A stretch of DNA of 64,000 nt from Symsagittifera roscoffensis (taxonomy: Eukaryota; Xenacoelomorpha; Acoela; Convolutidae). The DNA lies in assembly GCF_963678635.1 (NCBI RefSeq), contig NC_087071.1, positions 47,040,889 to 47,104,888 of the forward strand, read 5' to 3'. The translations under genes and the position numbers were made by a program. Numbering within the stretch: position 1 is the stretch's first letter; the number at the start of each line of letters is the position of its first letter. The notes beneath the pieces are model-generated. The model was not told the origin of the DNA. It made no database searches and was given only the letters and a program-made list of their open reading frames with translations. Below, piece by piece: positions 34,429 through 47,330 of this stretch.

Positions 34429-37270
34429 GTGAAAATATTCAGGCAGCTGACGACACCACCTGGTCATGTAAAGGAAAGAGTGTACCCAAAACTAGTGAAC
34501 CAAGATGGTGATGCCCAGAGATATGGCGGATTGACAGCGATAAAGAAAGATGAAACCATCTTCGCCGCCTATGACAAAGCAGAAATGAGGAAGGCCAAGA
34601 TCATGGTAGTAGCGAATTCAGAGTTCGTGTACACCTCCAAGTCTTTGTTTTGGCCGGACGTCATAATGTTGGCAGCGGTCGACCTGGACCTACTGCAATC
34701 AGTATCTTTGGCTATAGGGGTACGAAGGCAGACGGACATGAACCCAATTACGATTGTGTTTGCTGGCATCAATGACCATCTACACAGTAGAGGTTTTCTG
34801 AGCAGACTCAGAGATCCTACAACAGCAGAAAACGCAGTATGGCCAGCGATAAAAGACATGCTTGGGTCAATGGGTGAAGTGGTGGATGCGACGAAGGAGG
34901 GGTCATTCAATAAAGTGGCATTGAGAGTAGTATTTGCGTTGTCTCCGGGATATGCTTATCTCCCGGATGGACTGAAATTCGTGTATGCAATTGTGGCCTT
35001 ACTTTCGGAAGGAAAAAATGATGTGACCATATCAGCCCCGAATCGCATGATAGAAATGGAGAACTTGAGGCCACTTAAGGCTGAACTGCCTGCAGTATGG
35101 TCAGATATCTCAAACGCGATGAGAGGATTCAAGGACCACGCGCTGCATATGTTAGTGTTGGACGAAGTGCTGGGGTTGGAACTGTCCAATTTCAGTCGAC
35201 AACTCAAACTGAAACCGGGAATAGACGAACAAGGACCATCGAGCCCGAACAAAGATAAGTCGGAAGGAAATGACGGACAGGGTGGAAGCCGTCAAACCGA
35301 AGAACCCATGCAACAAGATCAAGCTGGTGGGGAAGACGACAGGGCATCTACAGGAGGAACATCCAGCCTGGATTTCAATATCTTCAGTGATCTTGAGAAC
35401 AATGCAGATACGTTGGAAACGACTGAGCCAGCGGATGAAGGCATCTCGACACTGGAGCCTCCGTCAGCCTTTTTGGAAATGAAACGGAATTTGCCGGAGA
35501 GCAGCTCTCCTGGCAATTCAAGAAATAACGACCAGAGAATCCTCATGGAATCACCTCGGAGGAGAAGAATAGAGGCCTCAGCCAGAGTACCTTTCTTGGG
35601 AACGCTGCCCGAAGAAGAATGGGAAGTACATCACCGCGACCACGAGAGTAGGACGGGATGCAAGCTGGACCGAGTGGCGTTTATGGAAGAAGTCTGGACC
35701 GTGGTTCAAAGCTATGGGACCCAGTCTATTCTGAAAACGGGTCTCAACCAACCCTTGATGAGAGAAGTACTGGACAAGCTTGATGAGTGTGAAGGGAGAC
35801 TGAGTGAGTTGTTGATCGACTCAGCCACTGATGAGAGTGAAGCGAATTCTCCCATCAAGATGACACCGCAGGACGATGAAGGAGAGGTGGTGTATCTGTC
35901 AAGAACCAGGAGAGGGACGATGCGATCAAAAATGGTGATTGATAAAATCAATGTGATGAAAATGAAGTTAGGCAGCAGAGTGATGCCGAGGAGAGTTGGA
36001 AAGACGAAAGTGGATTCAGAAATATCGATGAAAGCTGGTAACTCAGCGAAAAGGAAACGAGTTGAGGAGGTCATGAATTTGGGGCAAGGTGATTATCAAT
36101 TGTCTGGCTCAGAGAAAATGTTAACTGATATAGCGATGGTGCCACCCATTCTCATGGCGGGGATAAAGTCAACCGGTTATATATCCAAAAGGAGTGACCG
36201 CACTCTGACTGGAGCAACCTTGGAAATGGAAATACTCAGCCAATGTGGAGAGAGCAGAATGAAAGACTTCAAGCCATCTCCCATGAATCATGGAAAGGGA
36301 AGTGTCGCAGGACAACTAACTCCAGTAGAATACAACCGATTAACAGTATCGGAGACTGTGTCAATAGATGAACCCACTGGTGGATACATGGAGATGTTAG
36401 AATACCGAAACTCGGCTAGAGGGTATGTAATGGCCCTGGAAGACGAAAAAGCCATGGAGGGTTATCTGGAAACGATGTTGCAAGGCACCACCCTCAAGCA
36501 GAAGGCGTACGGGACTTTGGCGTCGTCTGACATACAGGCGGAAACGATCGAGCAGTTAGTGAGCCTTCCATGGAAAGCAGTAGTATTGAGGTATTTCGAA
36601 GAAGAAATGAGGACTACGCCAAGAATACATGCTCTCGTGGCAGTACCTTACGTAAGAACAGAGTTACAACTCAGGTTCGCCTGGTGCATGATGGGACTGA
36701 CTCGCGAAGAGTGAGATTCAGAAGAAAGGAAGAGATCAAAAGAAGAAAAGGTTTTCCTTATGACGAATCTGAGGGATCTGATAGTCCAGGAGGGAGCAGC
36801 AGTAGCGTGTGCGAAGCGGAGAGACGCTCTCTGTTTCATTCGATTCCTGATAGAGCAGATTTCAGTACCTGTATTAAACACTTGTGTTAAAATGTTGAGG
36901 GTAGGCGATGAGCGAACGAAAGCCTTATTCTTGCTAGCACTGCTGGATATGCAGCAAAGTAAACCGATGAGGGTGAACATGAAAGAACCTGAGGAATTGG
37001 AACCCATGAAAAAGATAGACGAAATCAGGAGATTCTCAAACAAGGAGCTGAGACTCACTAAAGAATCTATGGGAGCATTGCCGAAATCCAGTGAATACTG
37101 TGGACCGATCAAGAAGAAATCGTATGGCTATGTATCCGGGATCATAGGGATCGCGTACAATCCTTTCCTGAGTGAAGACATACGGGATGGCTTCTTCGAT
37201 TATGAGCAGGCGGTGTTACTAAGATTCTGGACATCCAGAATTGTAACGATTAAGAGCATTAACGAATAAC
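34429..37270 (+). CDS. Second SGNH-like and unknown 3' block, element A
   Basis: The first 260 residues have the layout of a diverged SGNH fold: IMVVANSEFVYTSKSLFWPD, then IVFAGINDHLHSRG about 50 residues later, then VFALSPGYAYLP. An acidic low-complexity linker and the shared segment SPRRRRIEASARVPFLGTLP follow. A long region without recognised domains comes next, matching element B's 49776-50900 and the first part of 47331-49742. No signal peptide, membrane anchor or envelope motif is visible. The block appears broken. Confidence 0.6.
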
Positions 37271-38025
37271 CGAAGAGCAAGATGCAAAAAGCAACGAAAT
37301 TAGAAGAATTTAGAAGTTTTAGAACTTCTAAACGACGAAAAAAGAACAAAACAAAGGAGTGATGAGGAAAAGTTAAAACTCAAAATTGTTTTATGTGTGT
37401 GAAAAACTCAAGTGAGAAACCAAACAACCAAGTTGTAATTGAAAACTGAAACGTTTAGTTGAGTTTTGAAATTGTTGCATTTATAAATTTGCATTTTGAT
37501 TTTTAGTTGAAGTGGATTTTTAGTTGAAATATTCCAGCCTGCATGATTGTTTTTAATCACTTAGGACGACTGATCACTTTGTGGTGACAGGAAAGACTTG
37601 AGTAATATCTTGAAGAGGGAGATTGTTGCATTGTTCTTTCTAACCACAGAGTTTCTTAGTCTTAACATTCAGGACAATAAACAAGCAAGATTTCCGAAGG
37701 GAAGGAGCATAGAAGGATAATTTTAGCCTGTTGGTTGGCAGGACTGTCCTGCAAGCCAACACCTTTTAAATCTACGAGAAAAAGTTTTAATCGGGACATT
37801 GACACTAGAAGTCAGAAAATATGTTTTATCTTGGGTCATATCCTCAATGTGCAGATTACTGAAAGAATTTGAAGGCTATAGTGATGTAGTATGATGCCAT
37901 TTATATTCTGCGGTGAGTCGATGTGACGTGGATAAAAGTAATTTCGTGCATTTTGTAAATTCTGTTCGATGACACTGTAACCATTTTACGAACATTGCGT
38001 GATTCAATGAGGACATTGACCGGAC
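37271..38025 (+). other. 3' noncoding region of element A
   Basis: No gene. Blocks 'taaccacagagtttcttagt', 'gatgtagtatgatgccattt' and 'gaggacattgaccgg' are shared with the corresponding noncoding region of element B (40116-41026, reversed), although most of the rest has diverged. Confidence 0.6.
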
Positions 38026-38038
38026 TGTCCGGGGAGTA
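38026..38038 (+). promoter_or_regulatory. Polypurine tract of element A
   Basis: 'tgtccggggagta' lies directly before the 3' LTR, where plus-strand DNA synthesis is primed. Element B has the same 'tgtccggggagta' before its LTR. Related copies occur inside pol. Confidence 0.65.
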
Positions 38039-38963
38039 TGTGACATTCGACCAGAATGTGAAAAATGCAATCTCTGCAGAATTCGAATTTTTAGCAGCAA
38101 GCCTTCCGGATTGGTGATTATTAAGAATTAAGAACGTTATTGGAACGATTGGCCAAACAGTGAGGGCTAGAATATTCTGGTATTTTAAAATTTCAAAAAT
38201 TCGAATTATGACGTCATATTTCTGAGAAACGTCAGAAACGGCCATTTTGGCTAAAAACGAGAAAGAAGAACAGAACAACATTAGCTGCGCTAACAACAAC
38301 TACGAAATCGAGATTGGAAAACGACAACGAGTTACAGAGTAACAAAAGAACACTCCGAGTTGCAACTATTGTGCCGCTACAATAGTTGCAAGGCCGTTGC
38401 GAACAACGGTGAAGGGTGAAAGACGGCCTTCCGGATTAAGAAGAAATCAAGATTAACGAGTTTGATTCAGCGGATTCGTCAATCCCGAAGGGTAAAGGAA
38501 CTGAAACTTTTATCCTGTTACATAGACTTTTAGCTTTCTGTCATGTCCTGACTTGAATTTAATTAACATCTAGATTCATTTTGATAAGGATGAGAAGCTA
38601 GGAGTTGGGGGAAAGGGTTGATCCATCTTCGATGGAGATGATGATTTTTATCTACTGAACAAAAACAATAGTAATATAATAAGTAGTAGTAGCCCTGTTT
38701 TTAGGAGTGATCTCGTGGTCTGGGGATACTGAGACCCAGCCATGACCTCACTATTTCTGCATGTAATCTAGTTAATTTGAGTGTTTTGACCGAAGCCGAA
38801 AGCAGTAACGTTTTTGTCGACCCGATGTTAGAAAAGACCACCGAAAAGTACTGGCTTGGTAGAGACGGTGAAAAGCATGCAAAGCTCTGTTTAGACGTTA
38901 GCCAGTAGTCTTAAGACTTAGTTTTGTCTTCCGTCGATATGTATCTTCCGGGCGAATGTTACA
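38039..38963 (+). repeat. 3' LTR of element A
   Basis: 925 bp from TGTGACATTCG to CGAATGTTACA. It matches the 5' LTR pieces with about 7-8 differences. A second, essentially identical copy (44343-45267) exists through the tandem duplication. Confidence 0.9.
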
Positions 38964-39232
38964 TTCAACAACTCTGTTGAACCTATGCAAATTGGGGCAG
39001 AAATTTGAACGTCAGGTTCGAAATGGTCATATAGCGTGAGCGGTTCGCCCGTAACCTGATTGCGACAATTGGTGCATTCAAGTTTACTGCCCGAACGACG
39101 ACGTAAGACACCTAAGGAAATATGATGGCAATAAGGATAAAGATAGAACATATTTATCGTTATCCTTATTGCCATGGATAAAGATAGAACGCTTATCGAT
39201 AAAACCACAAGCAAACGCCACCATCGGCTAAT
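38964..39232. other. 269-bp spacer between the two elements
   Basis: Presumed target DNA between the two 3' LTRs. It opens with 'ttcaaca-actc-tgttgaa' and holds a perfect 16-bp inverted repeat, 'atggcaataaggataa' (39125-39140) against 'ttatccttattgccat' (39160-39175), with 'ggataaagatagaac' occurring twice. No gene. Confidence 0.6.
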
Positions 39233-40115
39233 TGTAACATTCGCCCAAATACTACACAGCGACGGAGCGTAGAAAAAGTACCTATTAACGACTGGCAGGC
39301 GTCAGTTACCTTAATCCTACTCGTTTTTCACCGTCTCGACCTTGCCAGTTGATTTTCTGGTCTGTCTAGGGCAAAGTAAAAAGTTACCATTTTTAGGCCA
39401 TGAGTCAAACGACTTTTGATCAGCTTTCGTTTACATGCGAACACAACCACATAACTGAGTCTCGGATCCTCAGACTACGTGATTGCTATTAAAAACACGG
39501 TTCAAACAACCTATTTTAATATGTTTTTGTGTGACAGTTCTATATTAAATCCATTGGAGATGGATTGACCCTTTCTTCTTTCTAGCTACTCATATTCTGA
39601 AATATCAAATAATACCGGTGTTAATTAAGAGATCTATGACATTCAAGTAGCTACAAAGTTAGTTTCATACAGTCCCTTCACATAAAACAGTCTCTGGGGG
39701 ACCAAGCCACCGCTCCCGTAATATTCCTGCGATAACGCTCTTATCTCTTCCAATTTGTGTCCCGGGAGGGTTCCGTGGTATATTCCTTCCCCACTGAAGC
39801 TTCCTTCTCCACTAATATCCACTGCTAAGGTTCTTATCGTGTGTTGTTGCCACGATAAGAGGCTTCGTGTTTTTCGTCTCTTGTGCGTCCGTTTTTCACA
39901 CTATCTGTCGTTGTTGTGTTTTTTCGTCCTTTTCAGTCAAAATGGCCGTTTTTCGTATTTCTGAGAAATATTCCCCTTCTGATCGAAATTTTAAAAATAA
40001 AAATTCTAGAATATTCCTACCCTCCTTCGCAATACTTTTTCGTTAATAAGGCCTTTAATCATTCTTTTTCACGTCGCCGGAAGGTTGCTCTGTGCAAATC
40101 TGACAGAATGGCACA
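39233..40115 (-). repeat. 3' LTR of element B (first copy)
   Basis: 883 bp. On the minus strand it runs from TGTGCCATTCTG to GGGCGAATGTTACA and is preceded by the polypurine tract 'gtccggggagta'. It is clearly homologous to A's LTR ('aaaatggccgttt', 'ttctagaatattc', 'ccatctccaatgga'-type blocks) but much diverged. Confidence 0.85.
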
Positions 40116-41026
40116 TACTCCCCGGACAAGTCCCCATCAATGTCCCTATTGAGCGCATAACACCGGGTTATCGTCAAGTAGTACTCCAGTTCTCTATAAT
40201 CAATCTTACAAATCGCATAGGAAAATGAAATTTATCTACTCCACCTCAACTCACTACGTGTTCACAAATGGCATCGTACTACATCTCACTGCCTTTCAAC
40301 ATTTTCACAAAATTTGCACCATGAGGAGTGTCCTAGATAAAATTTCTTTTCTGACTACTTACGTCATCTCGCCATAAAACTTCTTTTCGCTCTTTGTGAT
40401 TAAAAAGTGGGACGTGGCACGGCCACGCACCCGTTAAAATTATTTAACTTCACTCACCAAGTATAATCAGTCATTTATGCGGTCCTTTCAATAATTAAAC
40501 TAAGAAACTCTGTGGCTAGGAAAGTTATTGAGTTATTCACCCTCTCGAGCAAGTTTACTCAAACTTACTATGTCGCCACACAGTGAAATTGTGTCTTACA
40601 CAGGTTAAAAACTTCAGTCGTGATTAAATAGGTAAATATACTCACCTATGTTCCTCATATACATACATAAATAGTCATAACTAAAATCATCAATTTCAAC
40701 AATTTTAGCAATTGCAACATTGTAGTTTGGTCTGACCAAACTAGATCAAAACAAAAAGTTTAACAAGTTCAATAATCAAAACTTGGTTGATTGGTTCAAG
40801 TTTTAACACACAAAGACAATCAAGTTTTTCTTCTTTTCTTGCTCACGTCTTCACATGTTCTCATCTCCGTTCATCATCTTCATTCCATCGCTTCTCCATC
40901 CTGATCTTCAGCGTCACTGTCTTCCAGAACTTTCTCTAGCATGTCCATAGAGTTGCGGGCCGTGCCCCAACTCTCCTGTTCCAACAACCTCGGTTTGCAA
41001 CAAGGTAGCAAGTCCACATTCACCTT
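40116..41026 (-). other. 3' noncoding region of element B (first copy)
   Basis: No gene. On the minus strand it carries 'gccacagagtttcttagtt', 'gatgtagtacgatgccattt' and the polypurine tract, all shared with element A's 3' region. Confidence 0.55.
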
Positions 41027-41699
41027 CTACTCCCGGTTCCTGCAAAAGCTGTTATGAAGACATAGGCTCACATTTCGTTCTAGGTCAGCTCTTAAGACAT
41101 CTTTCTTTTCATCTTCAGTTGCACAAGGCGCTCCAGCTACTCGCTTCACCGCCGTGGTGACCGCGTTTCTGTGCGTCAGGAATGCTCTCTTATAGGCTCC
41201 CGGTCCTATATCTAGCTGGAAAGATTGATAGGCTTCCGTGTTCCTCGACATGTGACGCTTCGCGCGTTCATACATCCATGATGTCATCACTGCACGGAAC
41301 CAAGGCATCAATTTTTGCCTTGACCATATTCTTTCAATGGCTTTAGGTATTCTCAGAACCTTGCAGGTGGTTCTAAAAAGATCCAATTCACGACTCATCT
41401 TCACGTTGCTCAGCTGTTCAGGTGTAGGCACGGCCGTCTCCTGTTCACTTGTGTCCGCGTTAGACTCCAACCATCTCACTGCCAGCATGGCACTAACCAC
41501 CACGATTGACACTTGTTGATTTTGATCGGGCAACCCCGTAGAGTACAAATCCTCCACGTCCCATACTAGCATCAGATTCCCGCGTTTGGGGTACCACAAC
41601 GTCTGCGCCAAGCAGTGGCAAGGATACTCCCCATGGGTTCTCACTATGTTGCTTCGGGTCCGATACCCTGAGGCTACCGGCAACGGTTCCACCTCCATC
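41027..41699 (-). pseudogene. Duplicated end of element B's last coding block
   Basis: The same 220-residue C-terminal segment as in 47331-49742 (ending SLCLHNSFCRNRE), present here only because the tandem duplication unit ends inside the gene. Confidence 0.85.
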
Positions 41700-41719
41700 T
41701 GAGCCAGCGGATGAACGAC
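41700..41719. other. Junction insert of the tandem duplication
   Basis: Twenty bases, 'tgagccagcggatgaacgac', that belong to neither unit. The first 16 are identical to sequence starting about 28 bases further on (from 41728), which reads as a templated insertion at the breakpoint. Confidence 0.8.
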
Positions 41720-44342
41720 GAAACGACTGAGCCAGCGGATGAAGGCATCTCGACACTGGAGCCTCCGTCAGCCTTTTTGGAAATGAAACGGAATTTGCCG
41801 GAGAGCAGCTCTCCTGGCAATTCAAGAAATAACGACCAGAGAATCCTCATGGAATCACCTCGGAGGAGAAGAATAGAGGCCTCAGCCAGAGTACCTTTCT
41901 TGGGAACGCTGCCCGAAGAAGAATGGGAAGTACATCACCGCGACCACGAGAGTAGGACGGGATGCAAGCTGGACCGAGTGGCGTTTATGGAAGAAGTCTG
42001 GACCGTGGTTCAAAGCTATGGGACCCAGTCTATTCTGAAAACGGGTCTCAACCAACCCTTGATGAGAGAAGTACTGGACAAGCTTGATGAGTGTGAAGGG
42101 AGACTGAGTGAGTTGTTGATCGACTCAGCCACTGATGAGAGTGAAGCGAATTCTCCCATCAAGATGACACCGCAGGACGATGAAGGAGAGGTGGTGTATC
42201 TGTCAAGAACCAGGAGAGGGACGATGCGATCAAAAATGGTGATTGATAAAATCAATGTGATGAAAATGAAGTTAGGCAGCAGAGTGATGCCGAGGAGAGT
42301 TGGAAAGACGAAAGTGGATTCAGAAATATCGATGAAAGCTGGTAACTCAGCGAAAAGGAAACGAGTTGAGGAGGTCATGAATTTGGGGCAAGGTGATTAT
42401 CAATTGTCTGGCTCAGAGAAAATGTTAACTGATATAGCGATGGTGCCACCCATTCTCATGGCGGGGATAAAGTCAACCGGTTATATATCCAAAAGGAGTG
42501 ACCGCACTCTGACTGGAGCAACCTTGGAAATGGAAATACTCAGCCAATGTGGAGAGAGCAGAATGAAAGACTTCAAGCCATCTCCCATGAATCATGGAAA
42601 GGGAAGTGTCGCAGGACAACTAACTCCAGTAGAATACAACCGATTAACAGTATCGGAGACTGTGTCAATAGATGAACCCACTGGTGGATACATGGAGATG
42701 TTAGAATACCGAAACTCGGCTAGAGGGTATGTAATGGCCCTGGAAGACGAAAAAGCCATGGAGGGTTATCTGGAAACGATGTTGCAAGGCACCACCCTCA
42801 AGCAGAAGGCGTACGGGACTTTGGCGTCGTCTGACATACAGGCGGAAACGATCGAGCAGTTAGTGAGCCTTCCATGGAAAGCAGTAGTATTGAGGTATTT
42901 CGAAGAAGAAATGAGGACTACGCCAAGAATACATGCTCTCGTGGCAGTACCTTACGTAAGAACAGAGTTACAACTCAGGTTCGCCTGGTGCATGATGGGA
43001 CTGACTCGCGAAGAGTGAGATTCAGAAGAAAGGAAGAGATCAAAAGAAGAAAAGGTTTTCCTTATGACGAATCTGAGGGATCTGATAGTCCAGGAGGGAG
43101 CAGCAGTAGCGTGTGCGAAGCGGAGAGACGCTCTCTGTTTCATTCGATTCCTGATAGAGCAGATTTCAGTACCTGTATTAAACACTTGTGTTAAAATGTT
43201 GAGGGTAGGCGATGAGCGAACGAAAGCCTTATTCTTGCTAGCACTGCTGGATATGCAGCAAAGTAAACCGATGAGGGTGAACATGAAAGAACCTGAGGAA
43301 TTGGAACCCATGAAAAAGATAGACGAAATCAGGAGATTCTCAAACAAGGAGCTGAGACTCACTAAAGAATCTATGGGAGCATTGCCGAAATCCAGTGAAT
43401 ACTGTGGACCGATCAAGAAGAAATCGTATGGCTATGTATCCGGGATCATAGGGATCGCGTACAATCCTTTCCTGAGTGAAGACATACGGGATGGCTTCTT
43501 CGATTATGAGCAGGCGGTGTTACTAAGATTCTGGACATCCAGAATTGTAACGATTAAGAGCATTAACGAATAACCGAAGAGCAAGATGCAAAAAGCAACG
43601 AAATTAGAAGAATTTAGAAGTTTTAGAACTTCTAAACGACGAAAAAAGAACAAAACAAAGGAGTGATGAGGAAAAGTTAAAACTCAAAATTGTTTTATGT
43701 GTGTGAAAAACTCAAGTGAGAAACCAAACAACCAAGTTGTAATTGAAAACTGAAACGTTTAGTTGAGTTTTGAAATTGTTGCATTTATAAATTTGCATTT
43801 TGATTTTTAGTTGAAGTGGATTTTTAGTTGAAATATTCCAGCCTGCATGATTGTTTTTAATCACTTAGGACGACTGATCACTTTGTGGTGACAGGAAAGA
43901 CTTGAGTAATATCTTGAAGAGGGAGATTGTTGCATTGTTCTTTCTAACCACAGAGTTTCTTAGTCTTAACATTCAGGACAATAAACAAGCAAGATTTCCG
44001 AAGGGAAGGAGCATAGAAGGATAATTTTAGCCTGTTGGTTGGCAGGACTGTCCTGCAAGCCAACACCTTTTAAATCTACGAGAAAAAGTTTTAATCGGGA
44101 CATTGACACTAGAAGTCAGAAAATATGTTTTATCTTGGGTCATATCCTCAATGTGCAGATTACTGAAAGAATTTGAAGGCTATAGTGATGTAGTATGATG
44201 CCATTTATATTCTGCGGTGAGTCGATGTGACGTGGATAAAAGTAATTTCGTGCATTTTGTAAATTCTGTTCGATGACACTGTAACCATTTTACGAACATT
44301 GCGTGATTCAATGAGGACATTGACCGGACTGTCCGGGGAGTA

Positions 44343-45267
44343 TGTGACATTCGACCAGAATGTGAAAAATGCAATCTCTGCAGAATTCGAATTTTTAGCA
44401 GCAAGCCTTCCGGATTGGTGATTATTAAGAATTAAGAACGTTATTGGAACGATTGGCCAAACAGTGAGGGCTAGAATATTCTGGTATTTTAAAATTTCAA
44501 AAATTCGAATTATGACGTCATATTTCTGAGAAACGTCAGAAACGGCCATTTTGGCTAAAAACGAGAAAGAAGAACAGAACAACATTAGCTGCGCTAACAA
44601 CAACTACGAAATCGAGATTGGAAAACGACAACGAGTTACAGAGTAACAAAAGAACACTCCGAGTTGCAACTATTGTGCCGCTACAATAGTTGCAAGGCCG
44701 TTGCGAACAACGGTGAAGGGTGAAAGACGGCCTTCCGGATTAAGAAGAAATCAAGATTAACGAGTTTGATTCAGCGGATTCGTCAATCCCGAAGGGTAAA
44801 GGAACTGAAACTTTTATCCTGTTACATAGACTTTTAGCTTTCTGTCATGTCCTGACTTGAATTTAATTAACATCTAGATTCATTTTGATAAGGATGAGAA
44901 GCTAGGAGTTGGGGGAAAGGGTTGATCCATCTTCGATGGAGATGATGATTTTTATCTACTGAACAAAAACAATAGTAATATAATAAGTAGTAGTAGCCCT
45001 GTTTTTAGGAGTGATCTCGTGGTCTGGGGATACTGAGACCCAGCCATGACCTCACTATTTCTGCATGTAATCTAGTTAATTTGAGTGTTTTGACCGAAGC
45101 CGAAAGCAGTAACGTTTTTGTCGACCCGATGTTAGAAAAGACCACCGAAAAGTACTGGCTTGGTAGAGACGGTGAAAAGCATGCAAAGCTCTGTTTAGAC
45201 GTTAGCCAGTAGTCTTAAGACTTAGTTTTGTCTTCCGTCGATATGTATCTTCCGGGCGAATGTTACA
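44343..45267 (+). repeat. 3' LTR of element A, duplicated copy
   Basis: Same sequence as 38039-38963, displaced by 6304 bp, with the same following spacer at 45268-45536. Confidence 0.9.
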
Positions 45268-45536
45268 TTCAACAACTCTGTTGAACCTATGCAAATTGGG
45301 GCAGAAATTTGAACGTCAGGTTCGAAATGGTCATATAGCGTGAGCGGTTCGCCCGTAACCTGATTGCGACAATTGGTGCATTCAAGTTTACTGCCCGAAC
45401 GACGACGTAAGACACCTAAGGAAATATGATGGCAATAAGGATAAAGATAGAACATATATATCGTTATCCTTATTGCCATGGATAAAGATAGAACGCTTAT
45501 CGATAAAACCACAAGCAAACGCCACCATCGGCTAAT

Positions 45537-46419
45537 TGTAACATTCGCCCAAATGCTACACAGCGACGGAGCGTAGAAAAAGTACCTATTAACGACTGGC
45601 AGGCGTCAGTTACCTTAATCCTACTCGTTTTTCACCGTCTCGACCTTGCCAGTTGATTTTCTGGTCTGTCTAGGGCAAAGTAAAAAGTTACCATTTTTAG
45701 GCCATGAGTCAAACGACTTTTGATCAGCTTTCGTTTACATGCGAACACAACCACATAACTGAGTCTCGGATCCTCAGACTACGTGATTGCTATTAAAAAC
45801 ACGGTTCAAACAACCTATTTTAATATGTTTTTGTGTGACAGTTCTATATTAAATCCATTGGAGATGGATTGACCCTTTCTTCTTTCTAGCTACTCATATT
45901 CTGAAATATCAAATAATACCGGTGTTAATTAAGAGATCTATGACATTCAAGTAGCTACAAAGTTAGTTTCATACAGTCCCTTCACATAAAACAGTCTCTG
46001 GGGGACCAAGCCACCGCTCCCGTAATATTCCTGCGATAACGCTCTTATCTCTTCCAATTTGTGTCCCGGGAGGGTTCCGTGGTATATTCCTTCCCCACTG
46101 AAGCTTCCTTCTCCACTAATATCCACTGCTAAGGTTCTTATCGTGTGTTGTTGCCACGATAAGAGGCTTCGTGTTTTTCGTCTCTTGTGCGTCCGTTTTT
46201 CACACTATCTGTCGTTGTTGTGTTTTTTCGTCCTTTTCAGTCAAAATGGCCGTTTTTCGTATTTCTGAGAAATATTCCCCTTCTGATCGAAATTTTAAAA
46301 ATAAAAATTCTAGAATATTCCTACCCTCCTTCGCAATACTTTTTCGTTAATAAGGCCTTTAATCATTCTTTTTCACGTCGCCGGAAGGTTGCTCTGTGCC
46401 AATCTGACAGAATGGCACA
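45537..46419 (-). repeat. 3' LTR of element B, copy joined to the element body
   Basis: Same sequence as 39233-40115 apart from single-base differences. This copy is the one contiguous with the body of element B. The polypurine tract lies just right of it (minus strand). Confidence 0.85.
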
Positions 46420-47330
46420 TACTCCCCGGACAAGTCCCCATCAATGTCCCTATTGAGCGCATAACACCGGGTTATCGTCAAGTAGTACTCCAGTTCTCTA
46501 TAATCAATCTTACAAATCGCATAGGAAAATGAAATTTATCTACTCCACCTCAACTCACTACGTGTTCACAAATGGCATCGTACTACATCTCACTGCCTTT
46601 CAACATTTTCACAAAATTTGCACCATGAGGAGTGTCCTAGATAAAATTTCTTTTCTGACTACTTACGTCATCTCGCCATAAAACTTCTTTTCGCTCTTTG
46701 TGATTAAAAAGTGGGACGTGGCACGGCCACGCACCCGTTAAAATTATTTAACTTCACTCACCAAGTATAATCAGTCATTTATGCGGTCCTTTCAATAATT
46801 AAACTAAGAAACTCTGTGGCTAGGAAAGTTATTGAGTTATTCCCCCTCTCGAGCAAGTTTACTCAAACTTACTATGTCGCCACACAGTGAAATTGTGTCT
46901 TACACAGGTTAAAAACTTCAGTCGTGATTAAATAGGTAAATATACTCACCTATGTTCCTCATATACATACATAAATAGTCATAACTAAAATCATCAATTT
47001 CAACAATTTTAGCAATTGCAACATTGTAGTTTGGTCTGACCAAACTAGATCAAAACAAAAAGTTTAACAAGTTCAATAATCAAAACTTGGTTGATTGGTT
47101 CAAGTTTTAACACACAAAGACAATCAAGTTTTTCTTCTTTTCTTGCTCACGTCTTCACATGTTCTCATCTTCGTTCATCATCTTCATTCCATCGCTTCTC
47201 CATCCTGATCTTCAGCGTCACTGTCTTCCAGAACTTTCTCTAGCATGTCCATAGAGTTGCGGGCCGTGCCCCAACTCTCCTGTTCCAACAACCTCGGTTT
47301 GCAACAAGGTAGCAAGTCCACATTCACCTT
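46420..47330 (-). other. 3' noncoding region of element B
   Basis: About 0.9 kb with no gene between the last coding block and the LTR. Blocks conserved with element A's 3' region are noted at 37271-38025. Confidence 0.55.

Larger units (their letters stand above)
18092..38963 (+). mobile_element. Element A: giant Ty3/gypsy LTR retrotransposon with extra 3' genes
   Basis: It is bounded by LTRs that begin TGTGACATTCG and end CGAATGTTACA. The 3' LTR is followed by 'ttc', which also precedes the 5' LTR, a short putative target duplication. Net length is about 19.9 kb once a nested 1.0-kb insertion in the 5' LTR is removed. Parts in order: leader 20043-22359, gag 22360-25260, protease/RT/RNase H/integrase 25260-30700, macrodomain-like 30960-31640, SGNH block 32012-34422, second SGNH-like and unknown block 34429-37270, 3' noncoding with polypurine tract, 3' LTR. 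The two LTRs differ at about 7-8 of about 920 positions, so insertion was recent. The copy looks broken, with several breaks. Confidence 0.9.
35416..41699. repeat. Tandem duplication, first unit
   Basis: This segment covers the 3' part of element A, its 3' LTR, the 269-bp spacer, element B's 3' LTR and the end of element B's last coding block. It recurs at 41720-48003 with an offset of 6304. I noticed seven single-base differences: near 39152, 39255, 40098, 40536, 40866, 41099 and 41311. Confidence 0.9.

Noticed and set aside
38039-40115. A second foldback element with the same ends
   Set aside because: The two arms are the 3' LTRs of two separate elements in opposite orientation, each preceded by its own polypurine tract and coding body.
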